A stretch of 32,644 nt of DNA from Saccoglossus kowalevskii. Its lineage: Eukaryota; Hemichordata; Enteropneusta; Harrimaniidae. Position numbers and translations under genes: made by a program. Within the stretch, counting starts at the first letter, position 1; each line of letters opens with the position of its first letter. The notes below the pieces were generated by a model. That model was not told the origin of the DNA. It did not search any database and saw only the letters and a list, made by a program, of their open reading frames with translations. The DNA is taken from assembly GCF_000003605.2 (NCBI RefSeq), contig NW_003126889.1, positions 252,362-285,005 on the forward strand. The letters are read 5' to 3'. Below are positions 26,601 to 32,210 of the stretch, one piece after another.

Positions 26601-27496
26601 CACTGGTCTACTTGTAGCCTCTCATAAATGTTATCTTTCTGCTGTACTTGCTGTGACTGAGTGCCCCGCCCACTTTAGTTAGCCATGATCCTCCACTGCT
26701 TCTGTGGAATTAGTCATGTATTGTAGTGAGTCGCTTGTCTAAGTTTCTCTTTCTGCTCTTGTCATCCAATGCACCCATTCATAGTCTTTTTTTCAAAAAT
26801 GCTTTGTTATATGGTATAAGTTGTCATCCCATGCGTTTATGTCGTACGTTTGCCGCATCTCATCAGTTCACCTGGCCAGACATCCTTGGTGTTTGGAAAT
26901 TCAAAGTTGAAGTTCGGTTAGTCATCCCATTGAACACTATTCTAACAAATCCCATTGAGTGTTTATACAAGAATCTACACTGCTTTCTAGTAGACTAGAG
27001 AGATGTAATGTTTTATAATCTCTAGCAGTTCTGATTCCATTGTATGGAATTATTAGATAATTAGATGTTCCTATTTTTACCAGATGGTGGTTATTATGTC
27101 AATATTTGACGTGTAACTGCCGTTTTAACACTACATCTGGTCAGGTGAGCTGCAGGGCTATTTTCTCCCTCCGTCTCTTTCTTGCAAAGCATGACTTCCA
27201 TTCAACGTATGTTAAATCAATGTGAAAGATGTAAAGATCTGCTTGTTGGCATGTCAAACTTGATTCATGTAGTTGTCATGGTAACATGTAAAGGAATAAT
27301 GTTGACAATCAATTCTCTAGAATAATCTGACTTTTCAACTCTATTCAGCATAAGCAACATATTTCAGCTTGCTGAATTAGTAAAATACTGCTGTGATAGA
27401 TACATGTGTTGACCTTGTTTGTATTGTTGATTTCAGAGTAGTGAACTCAGAGGTGAAGAGCTAGTTGAGCTTCAAATTAAAGAAGATGCAGACTGA
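2560..27496 (+). CDS. llgl: Lethal giant larvae homologue (LLGL1/LLGL2 family), whole multi-exon gene
   Basis: Lgl proteins are cortical scaffolds that set basolateral identity with Scribble and Dlg and are opposed by aPKC/Par-6; they also bind non-muscle myosin II and t-SNARE syntaxins. Joining exons 2560-2646, 3468-3565, 10694-10775, 11820-11929, 12361-12504, 13517-13589, 13876-14086, 18941-18992, 19451-19678, 19784-19931, 20237-20461, 20581-20733, 20867-21608, 21701-21867, 21983-22088, 22555-22747, 22894-23168, 23736-23975, 24427-24544, 24849-24880, 25959-26008 and 27437-27496 gives an unbroken frame of 1197 residues. Family members are usually about 1000-1160 residues, so this one is somewhat long owing to acidic insertions and exon 18. 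Two seven-blade propellers are expected from the family. The aPKC segment lies at residues 635-659. There is no R-SNARE motif at the end, so this is Lgl and not tomosyn. Every join keeps phase, which makes the model strong up to exon 19; the tail is less certain. Confidence 0.95.
2647..3467 (+). other. llgl intron 1 (821 bp)
   Basis: Bounded by GTAGGC and TTCCACAG. It includes an open stretch at 2908-3126 that has no family resemblance and no supporting splice pair, so I treat it as non-coding. Confidence 0.85.
3468..3565 (+). CDS. llgl: llgl exon 2, start of first beta-propeller
   Basis: Encodes residues 30-62, beginning [17 protein letters not shown] and continuing [12 protein letters not shown], the first WD-like blade of Lgl. 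The donor is read as AAAGT|GTATCC, giving phase 2; exon 3 then restores K-V-Y-G as in the family. Reading on without splicing loses the similarity at once. Confidence 0.93.
7749..7780. repeat. GT/AT dinucleotide microsatellite
   Basis: A run of alternating GT passes into alternating AT and then TATGTATATA. It lies in intron 2 and has no coding meaning. Confidence 0.85.
9572..9585. repeat. Poly-G tract (14 nt)
   Basis: An uninterrupted G run inside an otherwise AT-rich intron; a shorter run of ten or so G lies about 150 bp downstream. Length is uncertain because such runs are error-prone in sequencing. Confidence 0.8.
10212..10238. repeat. A/T-rich hairpin in intron 2
   Basis: Arms TTTTGCAAAAA (10212-10222) and TTTTTGCAAAA (10228-10238) are perfect reverse complements around a 5-nt loop. 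The surrounding 100 bp is rich in AATAAAA-like words and looks like a decayed dispersed repeat. Confidence 0.55.
10694..10775 (+). CDS. llgl: llgl exon 3
   Basis: Encodes residues 62-89, reading [20 protein letters not shown] and ending FFLPDQ. The YGAPGVEF motif is a family hallmark. The acceptor is TTAATAG, preceded by a poor pyrimidine tract; the donor is CAG|GTAAGT. Starts in phase 2 and ends in phase 0. Confidence 0.95.
10776..11819 (+). other. llgl intron 3 (1.0 kb)
   Basis: Carries the 84-bp tandem repeat at 10919-11124; otherwise AT-rich with nothing recognised. Confidence 0.85.
10919..11124. repeat. Tandem repeat, 84-bp unit (two full copies plus a truncated one)
   Basis: Units begin ACCCCGA at 10954 and 11038 and are nearly identical over 84 bp, differing at a few sites such as GAACCAG versus GACCCAG and GGCATG versus GGCACG. 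A shorter leading copy starts at 10919 and jumps to the next unit after 35 bp. It produces open frames on both strands that are artefacts of the repetition. Confidence 0.9.
11820..11929 (+). CDS. llgl: llgl exon 4
   Basis: Encodes residues 90-126, reading [17 protein letters not shown], the family blade with a terminal LHLWE. Acceptor GAATTTCAG, donor GGCAG|GTATGA, ending in phase 2. Intron 4 (11930-12360) holds nothing recognised. Confidence 0.95.
12361..12504 (+). CDS. llgl: llgl exon 5
   Basis: Encodes residues 126-174, including ITVCCLP and [15 protein letters not shown], which corresponds to the ALGTEGSSVFFLDV blade of vertebrate LLGL1. Acceptor TTTCTTACAG, donor AGAA|GTAAGT, phase 2 to phase 2. 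Confidence 0.95.
12505..13516 (+). other. llgl intron 5 (1.0 kb)
   Basis: Contains an apparent foldback element at 12982-13213; the rest shows nothing recognised. Confidence 0.85.
12982..13213. mobile_element. Candidate MITE-like element with 18-bp terminal inverted repeats
   Basis: The sequence AATCGGGGTAAAATGGCA at 12982-12999 is matched exactly in reverse complement at 13196-13213, enclosing a 232-bp unit. The interior has no frame that looks like a transposase and is less AT-rich than its flanks. Such short non-coding units with inverted ends are typical of non-autonomous DNA transposons. I cannot see an unambiguous target-site duplication, so the exact ends and the superfamily are open. 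Confidence 0.55.
13517..13589 (+). CDS. llgl: llgl exon 6
   Basis: Encodes residues 174-198, with [15 protein letters not shown] matching the family SVPDDYR..GPVE segment. Acceptor CCTACAG, donor AAG|GTATGT, ending in phase 0. Intron 6 (13590-13875) is short and featureless. Confidence 0.95.
13876..14086 (+). CDS. llgl: llgl exon 7
   Basis: Encodes residues 199-269, reading [14 protein letters not shown], then [12 protein letters not shown] and [11 protein letters not shown], two consecutive family blades. The acceptor is GTTTAATAG and the donor TACG|GTAAGT in phase 1. The frame stays open past the donor to 14157, but similarity stops at the splice site. Confidence 0.97.
16298..16318. repeat. 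Short perfect hairpin
   Basis: Arms AGGCAACC and GGTTGCCT are exact reverse complements around the loop TGGCT. Too short to assign a role. Confidence 0.5.
16683..17158. other. Assembly gap (476 N)
   Basis: All bases are N. It lies wholly within intron 7, so the protein model is not affected. The sequence to its right is repeat-like, which may explain why the assembly broke. Confidence 0.99.
17159..17830. mobile_element. Probable dispersed-repeat or transposon remnant at the right edge of the gap
   Basis: The segment differs in composition from the surrounding intron (CpG words such as GCGATCGCG and CCGCCGGCGCCC). At 17166-17207 it has an inverted repeat, GACTTGACCT and AGGTCAAGTC. At 17742-17757, 17784-17800 and 17801-17816 it has three copies of TGGCGCYTAAYTGARG, with a fourth degenerate copy near 17695. 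It ends near ATACGGTA. No coding sequence is visible. It is probably one end of an element that continues into the gap. Confidence 0.5.
18281..18291. repeat. Poly-G tract (11 nt)
   Basis: An uninterrupted G run in intron 7, the third such run in this gene. Confidence 0.75.
18941..18992 (+). CDS. llgl: llgl exon 8, start of LLGL core segment
   Basis: Encodes residues 269-286, [18 protein letters not shown], matching the family [15 protein letters not shown]. Acceptor CAATCAACAG, donor AAGGG|GTAAGT in phase 2. Intron 8 (18993-19450, 458 bp) holds nothing recognised. Confidence 0.95.
19451..19678 (+). CDS. llgl: llgl exon 9, LLGL signature
   Basis: Encodes residues 286-362. Contains [17 protein letters not shown], the most diagnostic motif of the family, then [13 protein letters not shown], a short acidic loop ([10 protein letters not shown]) and [14 protein letters not shown], the last blade of the first propeller. 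Acceptor CTCTTACAG, donor GAAGG|GTAGGT in phase 2. Intron 9 is only 105 bp. Confidence 0.98.
19784..19931 (+). CDS. llgl: llgl exon 10
   Basis: Encodes residues 362-411, with [20 protein letters not shown] matching the family PYLAPLHSSAIT segment at the start of the second propeller. Acceptor TTTCCTATAG, donor CAGAGG|GTAAAT, ending in phase 0. Intron 10 (19932-20236, 305 bp) holds nothing recognised. Confidence 0.96.
20237..20461 (+). CDS. llgl: llgl exon 11, [11 protein letters not shown] blade
   Basis: Encodes residues 412-486, starting [14 protein letters not shown], then [17 protein letters not shown] with [11 protein letters not shown] at 434-444, and ending WPRFRK. This is the best WD40 repeat of the protein. 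The family has a similar variable acidic loop before DDWP.FRK. Phase 0 at both ends, so the exon is symmetric. Confidence 0.98.
20581..20733 (+). CDS. llgl: llgl exon 12
   Basis: Encodes residues 487-537: [18 protein letters not shown], then [15 protein letters not shown], matching the family [31 protein letters not shown]. Acceptor ATTTTTTTAG, donor GAG|GTAAGT. Phase 0 at both ends. Confidence 0.98.
20867..21608 (+). CDS. llgl: llgl exon 13, aPKC-phosphorylated polybasic loop and acidic insert
   Basis: The largest exon, residues 538-785. It begins [21 protein letters not shown], then [12 protein letters not shown] (second-propeller blades). Residues 635-659 carry [20 protein letters not shown], the conserved polybasic region that binds plasma-membrane phosphoinositides. 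Ser640, Ser644 and Ser648 align with the fly aPKC sites S656, S660 and S664; phosphorylation releases Lgl from the cortex. An acidic Glu/Lys-rich stretch follows at about 680-717, longer than in vertebrate LLGL1. The exon then resumes the propeller with [14 protein letters not shown] and [15 protein letters not shown]. Donor CTTG|GTGAGT in phase 1. Confidence 0.98.
21701..21867 (+). CDS. llgl: llgl exon 14
   Basis: Encodes residues 785-840: [20 protein letters not shown], then [15 protein letters not shown], matching the family GKEVQLMHRAPVVAI and GGHAVLIASEEQFK. Acceptor CTGATGACAG, donor AAG|GTATGA, ending in phase 0. Confidence 0.97.
21983..22088 (+). CDS. llgl: llgl exon 15
   Basis: Encodes residues 841-876: [20 protein letters not shown], then [11 protein letters not shown], matching VFTLPK..KFKLTAHEG.RVRKV. 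Donor AGTG|GTAAGT in phase 1. Intron 15 (22089-22554, 466 bp) holds nothing recognised. Confidence 0.96.
22555..22747 (+). CDS. llgl: llgl exon 16
   Basis: Encodes residues 876-940: [20 protein letters not shown], then [20 protein letters not shown] and [10 protein letters not shown], almost the family sequence for the last blades of the second propeller. Acceptor CCATCTCAG, donor GAGAG|GTAAGC in phase 2. Confidence 0.98.
22894..23168 (+). CDS. llgl: llgl exon 17, end of propeller and acidic tail
   Basis: Encodes residues 940-1032. It opens [16 protein letters not shown], matching the family RFSLSARNITEPLC, and then becomes a low-complexity Glu/Lys/Pro tail ([14 protein letters not shown] onward) of about 65 residues that replaces the Ser/Pro-rich tail of vertebrate LLGL1. 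The opposite strand is open in several frames here only because of this composition. Donor GATG|GTAAAA in phase 1; reading past it reaches a TGA at 23192-23194. Intron 17 (23169-23735) holds nothing well supported. Confidence 0.94.
23736..23975 (+). CDS. llgl: llgl exon 18, symmetric (phase 1-1) exon of unknown function
   Basis: Encodes 80 residues (1032-1111), containing [20 protein letters not shown], then [20 protein letters not shown] and a [17 protein letters not shown] end. It is 240 nt, starts and ends in phase 1, and keeps the frame both when included and when skipped. It is rich in Ser/Thr and, unlike its neighbours, not acidic low-complexity. I do not recognise it in vertebrate LLGL1. 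Acceptor TTTGCTGCTAG, donor GGAA|GTAAGA. It is probably a genuine exon; whether it is constitutive is unknown. Intron 18 (23976-24426) holds nothing recognised. Confidence 0.8.
24427..24544 (+). CDS. llgl: llgl exon 19, conserved [10 protein letters not shown] tail
   Basis: Encodes residues 1112-1151: [20 protein letters not shown], then [11 protein letters not shown], which matches the conserved GDVTVEDVKDF motif near the C-terminus of LLGL proteins. Acceptor GCATTATAG, donor CAGAA|GTAAGT in phase 2. Intron 19 (24545-24848) holds nothing recognised. Confidence 0.93.
24849..24880 (+). CDS. llgl: llgl exon 20, short form
   Basis: Encodes residues 1151-1162 ([12 protein letters not shown]). 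The donor GAAG|GTAAGA at 24881 is close to consensus and leads in phase 1 to exon 21. If that donor is not used, the exon runs on through KMEGEEE to a TGA at 24904-24906, giving a 1169-residue protein. Both uses are plausible; the splice form is preferred because the conserved-looking last exon lies downstream. Confidence 0.7.
24881..24906 (+). CDS. llgl: llgl exon 20 extension, alternative stop
   Basis: In-frame continuation of exon 20 ending in TGA at 24904-24906, which adds a few acidic residues. There is no AATAAA close behind, which argues that it is a minor or intron-retained form. Confidence 0.35.
24907..25958 (+). other. Remainder of llgl intron 20
   Basis: Contains the TTAA-flanked element at 25207-25388. 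A 58-codon hydrophobic open stretch follows the AG at 25627, but it has no donor and no nearby poly(A) signal, so I do not call it an exon. Confidence 0.75.
25207..25388. mobile_element. Candidate TTAA-flanked (piggyBac-type) MITE
   Basis: The left end reads TTAACCCTT at 25207 and the right end AAGGGTTAA ending at 25388, a 9-bp inverted terminus with TTAA at the outside. piggyBac elements insert at TTAA and begin with CCC, so this fits a short non-autonomous copy of 182 bp. The similarity of the termini beyond 9 bp is poor, and the interior has no transposase. Confidence 0.4.
25959..26008 (+). CDS. llgl: llgl exon 21
   Basis: Encodes residues 1162-1178 ([16 protein letters not shown]). The acceptor GTATAGCAG is good and phase 1 fits exon 20; the donor GAG|GTTAGG is weak. 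If the donor is ignored the frame adds VRIP after the GAG-GTT codons and stops at TAG 26021-26023, with an AATAAA at 26106-26111. Phase 0 at its end fits both the last exon and the cassette at 26464. Confidence 0.7.
26106..26111 (+). terminator. AATAAA, possible alternative poly(A) signal
   Basis: A canonical hexamer 83 nt after the stop that follows an unspliced exon 21. It could end a composite terminal exon, but AATAAA is common by chance in AT-rich intron sequence. Confidence 0.25.
26464..26594 (+). CDS. llgl: Candidate llgl cassette exon A, encodes a transmembrane segment
   Basis: A 131-nt open stretch entered in phase 0 after a long pyrimidine tract and TTTTAG, and left at AA|GTAAGT, a consensus donor, in phase 2. 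It encodes [18 protein letters not shown] followed by a hydrophobic run of about 25 residues ([18 protein letters not shown] and on to LCWM). Three Cys just before the run could be palmitoylated. It joins in frame to exon 21 upstream and to cassette exon B downstream. If the donor is not used, TAA follows at once (26596-26598). I know of no Lgl protein with a membrane span. T-rich intron DNA easily gives hydrophobic translations, so transcript evidence decides. Confidence 0.5.
27084..27144 (+). CDS. llgl: Candidate llgl cassette exon B, Cys/Trp-rich
   Basis: A 61-nt open stretch between CTATTTTTACCAG and CAG|GTGAGC, both strong splice signals. Entered in phase 2 from cassette A it encodes [21 protein letters not shown] and leaves in phase 0, exactly the phase of the last exon. 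In phase 0 it would meet TAA after ten codons, so it is only useful together with exon A. It contains three Cys and an N-T-T glycosylation sequon. The phase chain with A is the main reason to take both seriously. Confidence 0.5.
27437..27496 (+). CDS. llgl: llgl last exon, C-terminus and stop
   Basis: Encodes residues 1179-1197, [19 protein letters not shown], with TGA at 27494-27496. It resembles the LLGL1 end (GSSEESEKNLRNLAEDE). Acceptor TTGATTTCAG, entered in phase 0 either from exon 21 or from cassette B. It continues into the 3' UTR. Confidence 0.85.
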   Translation, partial: SSELRGEELVELQIKEDAD

Positions 27497-28655
27497 AATC
27501 GAGGAAAACCTCCGTATTTAGAAAAATTGCTACCAGGATCACTTTTAGTCATTTTGAATCTAGTATTTGATAAACACTGCAAATAATTGTGTGATAGTAT
27601 ATATAGTAAACTCGTTATTGATTGCTATTTGATAATATTTAGAATTCATTCCCAGAGACATTTTTCAGAAATTTTTGGGGCTTAGCACAGATGTACCGTA
27701 GTATTGTTAAATTGTGAGAGGCTGACTTGGTAACTACACCGTAGTACAGTGCATTTGGGGAAAAGAGTGTTATATAATTATGCATTATGCAGCTCTCCCA
27801 TTTGACACCCCTTACCCTTTTAATGTTTTTGAAGGCCAAGTTGGCTTTATTTTGAAAAGTGACATTTTCCCCTCCTTTATACCTTATTGACAAGCAATTC
27901 TCGCGGTTCCATGTATATTTGATCTAGGTGTGTGTATATCTTGCGTCAACTCATTCATGTACTCAATATTTCCTTTCTTTAAATAATACCAAGAAGTAAT
28001 GTTAGAGGTTTTGTCAACTTATTGTAATTATAACTGGTCATTAAATAGTAGTTAATTTCTTTTTTTTTTGGCGCGGCGAGTTGTTTGTTGTTGCTTTGAC
28101 AATGATCTTTGGCACCTTTTTTGAGTATATATGTTCTGTTGTACTTAAATCTTTGAAAGCCATTGTTTTTGTGGAGGCTAGATATATATTTTGAGGCAGG
28201 GTATTGTTATTTGAATGTATTCTGTCACAATTTTACCATCTTGTAGTTAGACCTGTCTCCAAGTAACTTGGCATGTCAGTTGGTTTTGGGTAATTCAATA
28301 AATGTAGCTTTTGAAATGTCCCCAGCTCAGAAGTTTTATGATGTTGATATATTTGGTAGTCTTGGCGTATTTGACTGCTTGATTAGTTTAAACACATCGT
28401 TATTTTGTAGCAATATTACTGCATTGTACTCTACTATATACTCTGGTTTAGGTAGTTGCACTCGCTTTTGACGATCCATTTTTCACTTGTTTTTCCTGCT
28501 TAATGTCCCCTAATCTAGTTAGGTTCTCAGCACCATCTTTATCACTGCCTTCCCCCCATTAGTTTTAATAAATGCTGTACGAAAAAAAATACTTGCTATT
28601 GTGGGTGTAATGTGCTGGATCTGCATACAATAAATTTTTATTCCCTTAGAGTTCT
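27497..28655 (+). other. llgl 3' UTR (probable extent)
   Basis: AT-rich, no further exon seen. AATAAA hexamers occur at 28297-28302, 28567-28572 and 28629-28634. The last is followed within about 20 nt by a G/T-rich stretch (GTTCTGTTGTGTTATTTGTG), which is the expected downstream element, so the end is placed near 28655. Confidence 0.6.
28629..28634 (+). terminator. Main candidate poly(A) signal of llgl
   Basis: AATAAA followed by a G/T-rich downstream element. The hexamers at 28297 and 28567 lack an equally clear downstream element and may be minor sites. Confidence 0.6.
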
Positions 28656-28715
28656 GTTGTGTTATTTGTGTATGAGAATGTAGTTTTCTTGTATTTATTT
28701 ATTCATAGAAGCTGG

Positions 28716-29097
28716 TTAACCCTTTGACCACTAATTTAAATTTTGTCACGACTAGGGCACCATTCACAAAATAACCCCCCCCCCCCCCCAGCCCTTGGTG
28801 GCGGAGCTATGTAACAAGACGTTGCTAAGGCGTTTCTACGGGCTCTGCACGTGCTGCTAGAGAAGAGCTGGTGAAAACAGGAACGCTACTTTGAAGTAAT
28901 CCTGAACTCAGAGGGGTAATCTTGTTACATTGTTCAGGGAGTCAAAATTTCAAAGTACCGTTTTCGGCCTTTGTTTTCAGTGATGGTTGCCATGTTGTGA
29001 TGTCTGCCCAGAGAATAGGAAATTTTGTTCATAGTCTAAAATTACCCAAAAAGAAATGTTGCACCAAGATCTGTGCAGGAGAAAGTTGAAGGGTTAA
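28716..29097. mobile_element. Second candidate TTAA-flanked (piggyBac-type) MITE
   Basis: Left end TTAACCCTTTGACC at 28716, right end GTTGAAGGGTTAA finishing at 29097. The outer 9 bp (TTAACCCTT) are inverted exactly, as in the element at 25207. It spans 382 bp with no coding sequence and contains a C run at 28775-28789. It lies just beyond the likely poly(A) site of llgl. Confidence 0.45.
28775..28789. repeat. Poly-C tract (15 nt)
   Basis: An uninterrupted C run within the TTAA-flanked element; exact length is uncertain for technical reasons. Confidence 0.75.
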
Positions 29098-30525
29098 ATG
29101 GCACAAGTGCCAAGTTCAAAAATGAGACTTGTGTCGCAGTTATTTTTGTCTGCCTGGGCTGATTTAGTTCAAATTTGGCGCATGTCCTTTAGTTTTGTAC
29201 TTCAGACTGGATCTTTTTACTCCAGAGATCATCAGTTTGACATCGCTTAAACTTGCATTAAATATGCACCTACTTTTTTTGTGTGGAGACTCAAATCACT
29301 GGTGGCCTTTAGTTTTTACCATGCCCGTACCATCAAAGATGGAAGGGAAAGGTATATTAAGGGAAAATTTTTGTCCGGTGTCGTCGTCAATAATTGTTAT
29401 TGTGTGCATAATAACTTTACTAATTCTATTCCAAACTTTATCAAACTTGGTCACCTTATTCATCAGTATAAAGTCTTCCCAGAGTTTGAACAACAGATGT
29501 CCTGTATGAAAATATGCAAAAATTGAGAAAATCTGATAAAATATTTTAACTGTTTCTACTTGACTGATCACTGGTGACACATCAAAGGTCACTGATCTCA
29601 GTGGAAATGTGCATTGTTGTATGTGTTCAATGAAGCAAATGATTCATCTTGTAATAATATCCTTGGTAATGTATCTCAGAATCCCATACTGGGTTTCAAA
29701 ACCAACTCATGGAGAGATTGCACAGTCTGATACACATTTGCAAACCTACCAATAAAATCTTTACAGAAAACATGTCAGAAAATCAATATAAGCACTCCTA
29801 TGAACTGGGTGCCTAACTTTGATCAAGATCTGAAGCTAATAGAAAATCTGTTTAGTTCAAAGTTATCAAATCAAAAACAATTAAAAGCAAAACATTTCAT
29901 CCACATTTTAAAAAGAAAATTATTCTAAAATATATGTATTCTGTATTTGACAAACAGTTCATTCGACAAATGAAAACTCACAGGAATGTTTCAGCTATTA
30001 GAACAGAATGATAGAGTATGTTTCAGTTTGTTCTGACATGATCCACAAATGAGAATTGTAATTTAATCTGTGTGCAGCCACATTATTAGACTTGCCAACC
30101 ACATTTAAACTTCACATGTTTGTCTTGCCTTGAAAAGTTTGTTCTACAAGCCAATTGAAAATGGTGGCCATGTGCTAAAAAAATTAGAATCTAGCGAGGG
30201 CGCCATAGACTAGTTATTCCAGGTTGTAAAGACTCCCTACAACATCCTCTAATATAACCCATGGGATGGGTGCCAGGAATTTGAATAAAAGTGAATACAT
30301 TTGTATTGCATCTGTCGGCTCGCATACTCTTTTTTTTTTAAATTGAAATTAGTCTCAAATTCAAGGCAATTTTGGTACATCACTTTGTTTACGCCATCTT
30401 ATTAATGTTAAAGCGAGAGAGTCGTCATCTGCGCACGCATGGGAATAGTCCCAAGTGACGATAACGCGCACTAAAAATGCAAAGGTTCATGGGTAGACGC
30501 TTGTGAGCTTCTGGCGCAGGTGACT

Positions 30526-30535
30526 CCCCCCCCCC
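30526..30535. repeat. Poly-C tract (10 nt)
   Basis: An uninterrupted C run in a locally CpG-richer part of the 3' flank (about 30410-30540). Confidence 0.7.
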
Positions 30536-31264
30536 TTAAAACTGTATAGTATCAGAAATGTGTTGTACGAAAGAACTACTCGTATTCTAGATACGGCAAA
30601 TACAAACCAGAAAAAAATCTTTGGGTAAAGTTGTTATTGATATTTCTACAGTATCTCTAATAAAGCAATACAAGACATCTTGCACTTGGCAACACCTTCA
30701 GATGTGATAACGAATATTATATCATCTGTCAAATTTTGTTTGTTCATCAATTTATTCCACGATAGATTAGTTGTGTTTTAGTACTTTTTTGCCATTAACA
30801 TAATTATGTAAATGCATTTGCTCCGTCCCTACTTCAAAGGGTGACTGGTGGTTGCGCTGTGCATGTGCGACATTTGTGTTGATAAACATATTCTCCCACA
30901 ATCCAATGCACTCTTCTAATTGAAGTATGAGGTTTGACCTGGGCGCGACTTGCACTAATTACTGCCGGTGACTCCTTCGATACCTTCCAATCGCCTAAAA
31001 AATACCTAATTAAAGCTTGGTAGCCTCTCAGTTTGTACTCGTTCATCTGCGCAACTACTACCTTTGTTTATACAAGACCCATATTTTGCTTGGTGTGATG
31101 ACTTCTGCACTTTAAATAGAACCTGGATAATTGTTTCAATTCTGTTGTTATTTAACTGCTTTTATTACAAGCAAGGAATAAGACTCAACACGGTACAGTC
31201 CCAGTTTATAAATGCAAGACTATATTTACTTGTGTGAAGTTTGGTCAGAACTGCATTCTTAATG

Positions 31265-31291
31265 CAAAATGGCCGCCAATCGGCCATTTTG
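31265..31291. repeat. Perfect palindrome with 11-bp arms
   Basis: CAAAATGGCCG (31265-31275) and CGGCCATTTTG (31281-31291) are exact reverse complements around CCAAT. Each arm contains AAAATGGC, which resembles the YY1 consensus. It could be a regulatory site or a repeat remnant. Confidence 0.5.
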
Positions 31292-31919
31292 TGCCTGATC
31301 CGAAAAACAAATGTATCAAGATCAGATTGTATTCAATGTCATGGGTATGTAATAAGTTCAGAGATCTAACGTGTGGAATGGTGAAAATAGGTAATTTTTT
31401 TCTGTGCACTTTTGGCCTTAAAATGTCTGCCATTGAATCTGGTCATGCAGAAAAATGTATGCACACAAGTTTGAAAAAATGTCAATAACATAAGTCCTCG
31501 TCATGCCAAATTTAATCTAATGCTATTAAACATACTTTGGTAATAAACTCAGAACTTATTTGTACAAATACAAGTTTATTCTTTCAGCAAGGACAAAATG
31601 AATTACAGAAAACTTGGCAGATGTACAAGCATGGAATTTCAACATTGAACTACAACATTAACATGGTTTATGGTTTGATTCAGTCAAAACTATCCTACAA
31701 TGCACTGAAATTTGAATTGTGATTAGGTAACAAAACTATAACAAGGGAAATTTGTACCCACTGTAAACAAAGACTAGCAGTATGAATCAGTGTAATGAAT
31801 TCATATTTATTAGCTCCGATGTCGACAAAGTTGACAACTTTACAATTTCAACTTCTTCGAAACCACAATTCAGAATGTTGTCAAATTTTATATTCAAGTA
31901 CCTTGGATGGTTCTTTTTC

Positions 31920-32210
31920 AGGTTTGTTCATTTCGTGTCAAAATCTCAAATTCTCTATTTTTGGTGAATGTTTTTGTCATTTTTGGTAAAAATTGATATT
32001 TTCGACTTTTTTTAAAAAACGCAAGTCCAATTGCTTTGATATTACATATATAGGTATTACAGGTATATCTCTCTGATTTGTTCATTTGATGATATCTTCA
32101 ATTATCTAATTTTAAAGATTATTTTTGTTCTCTTTGGTTAAATTGTTAAAGTCTGATTGCTTTAATACCTATTGTTCATTTTCTAATGATATCTTCAGTT
32201 CTTTATTTGA
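31920..32210. repeat. Diverged direct repeats
   Basis: Shared words recur: TTTGTTCATTT near 31923 and 32078, AAGTCYRATTGCTTTRATA near 32023 and 32150, and GATATCTTCARTT near 32092 and 32190. Spacing is irregular, so this is an old, decayed tandem array at best. Confidence 0.35.

Noticed and set aside
2560-27496. Tomosyn (STXBP5) as an alternative identity
   Set aside because: The [12 protein letters not shown] motif, the polybasic aPKC segment and the [10 protein letters not shown] tail are Lgl-type, and there is no C-terminal R-SNARE motif.
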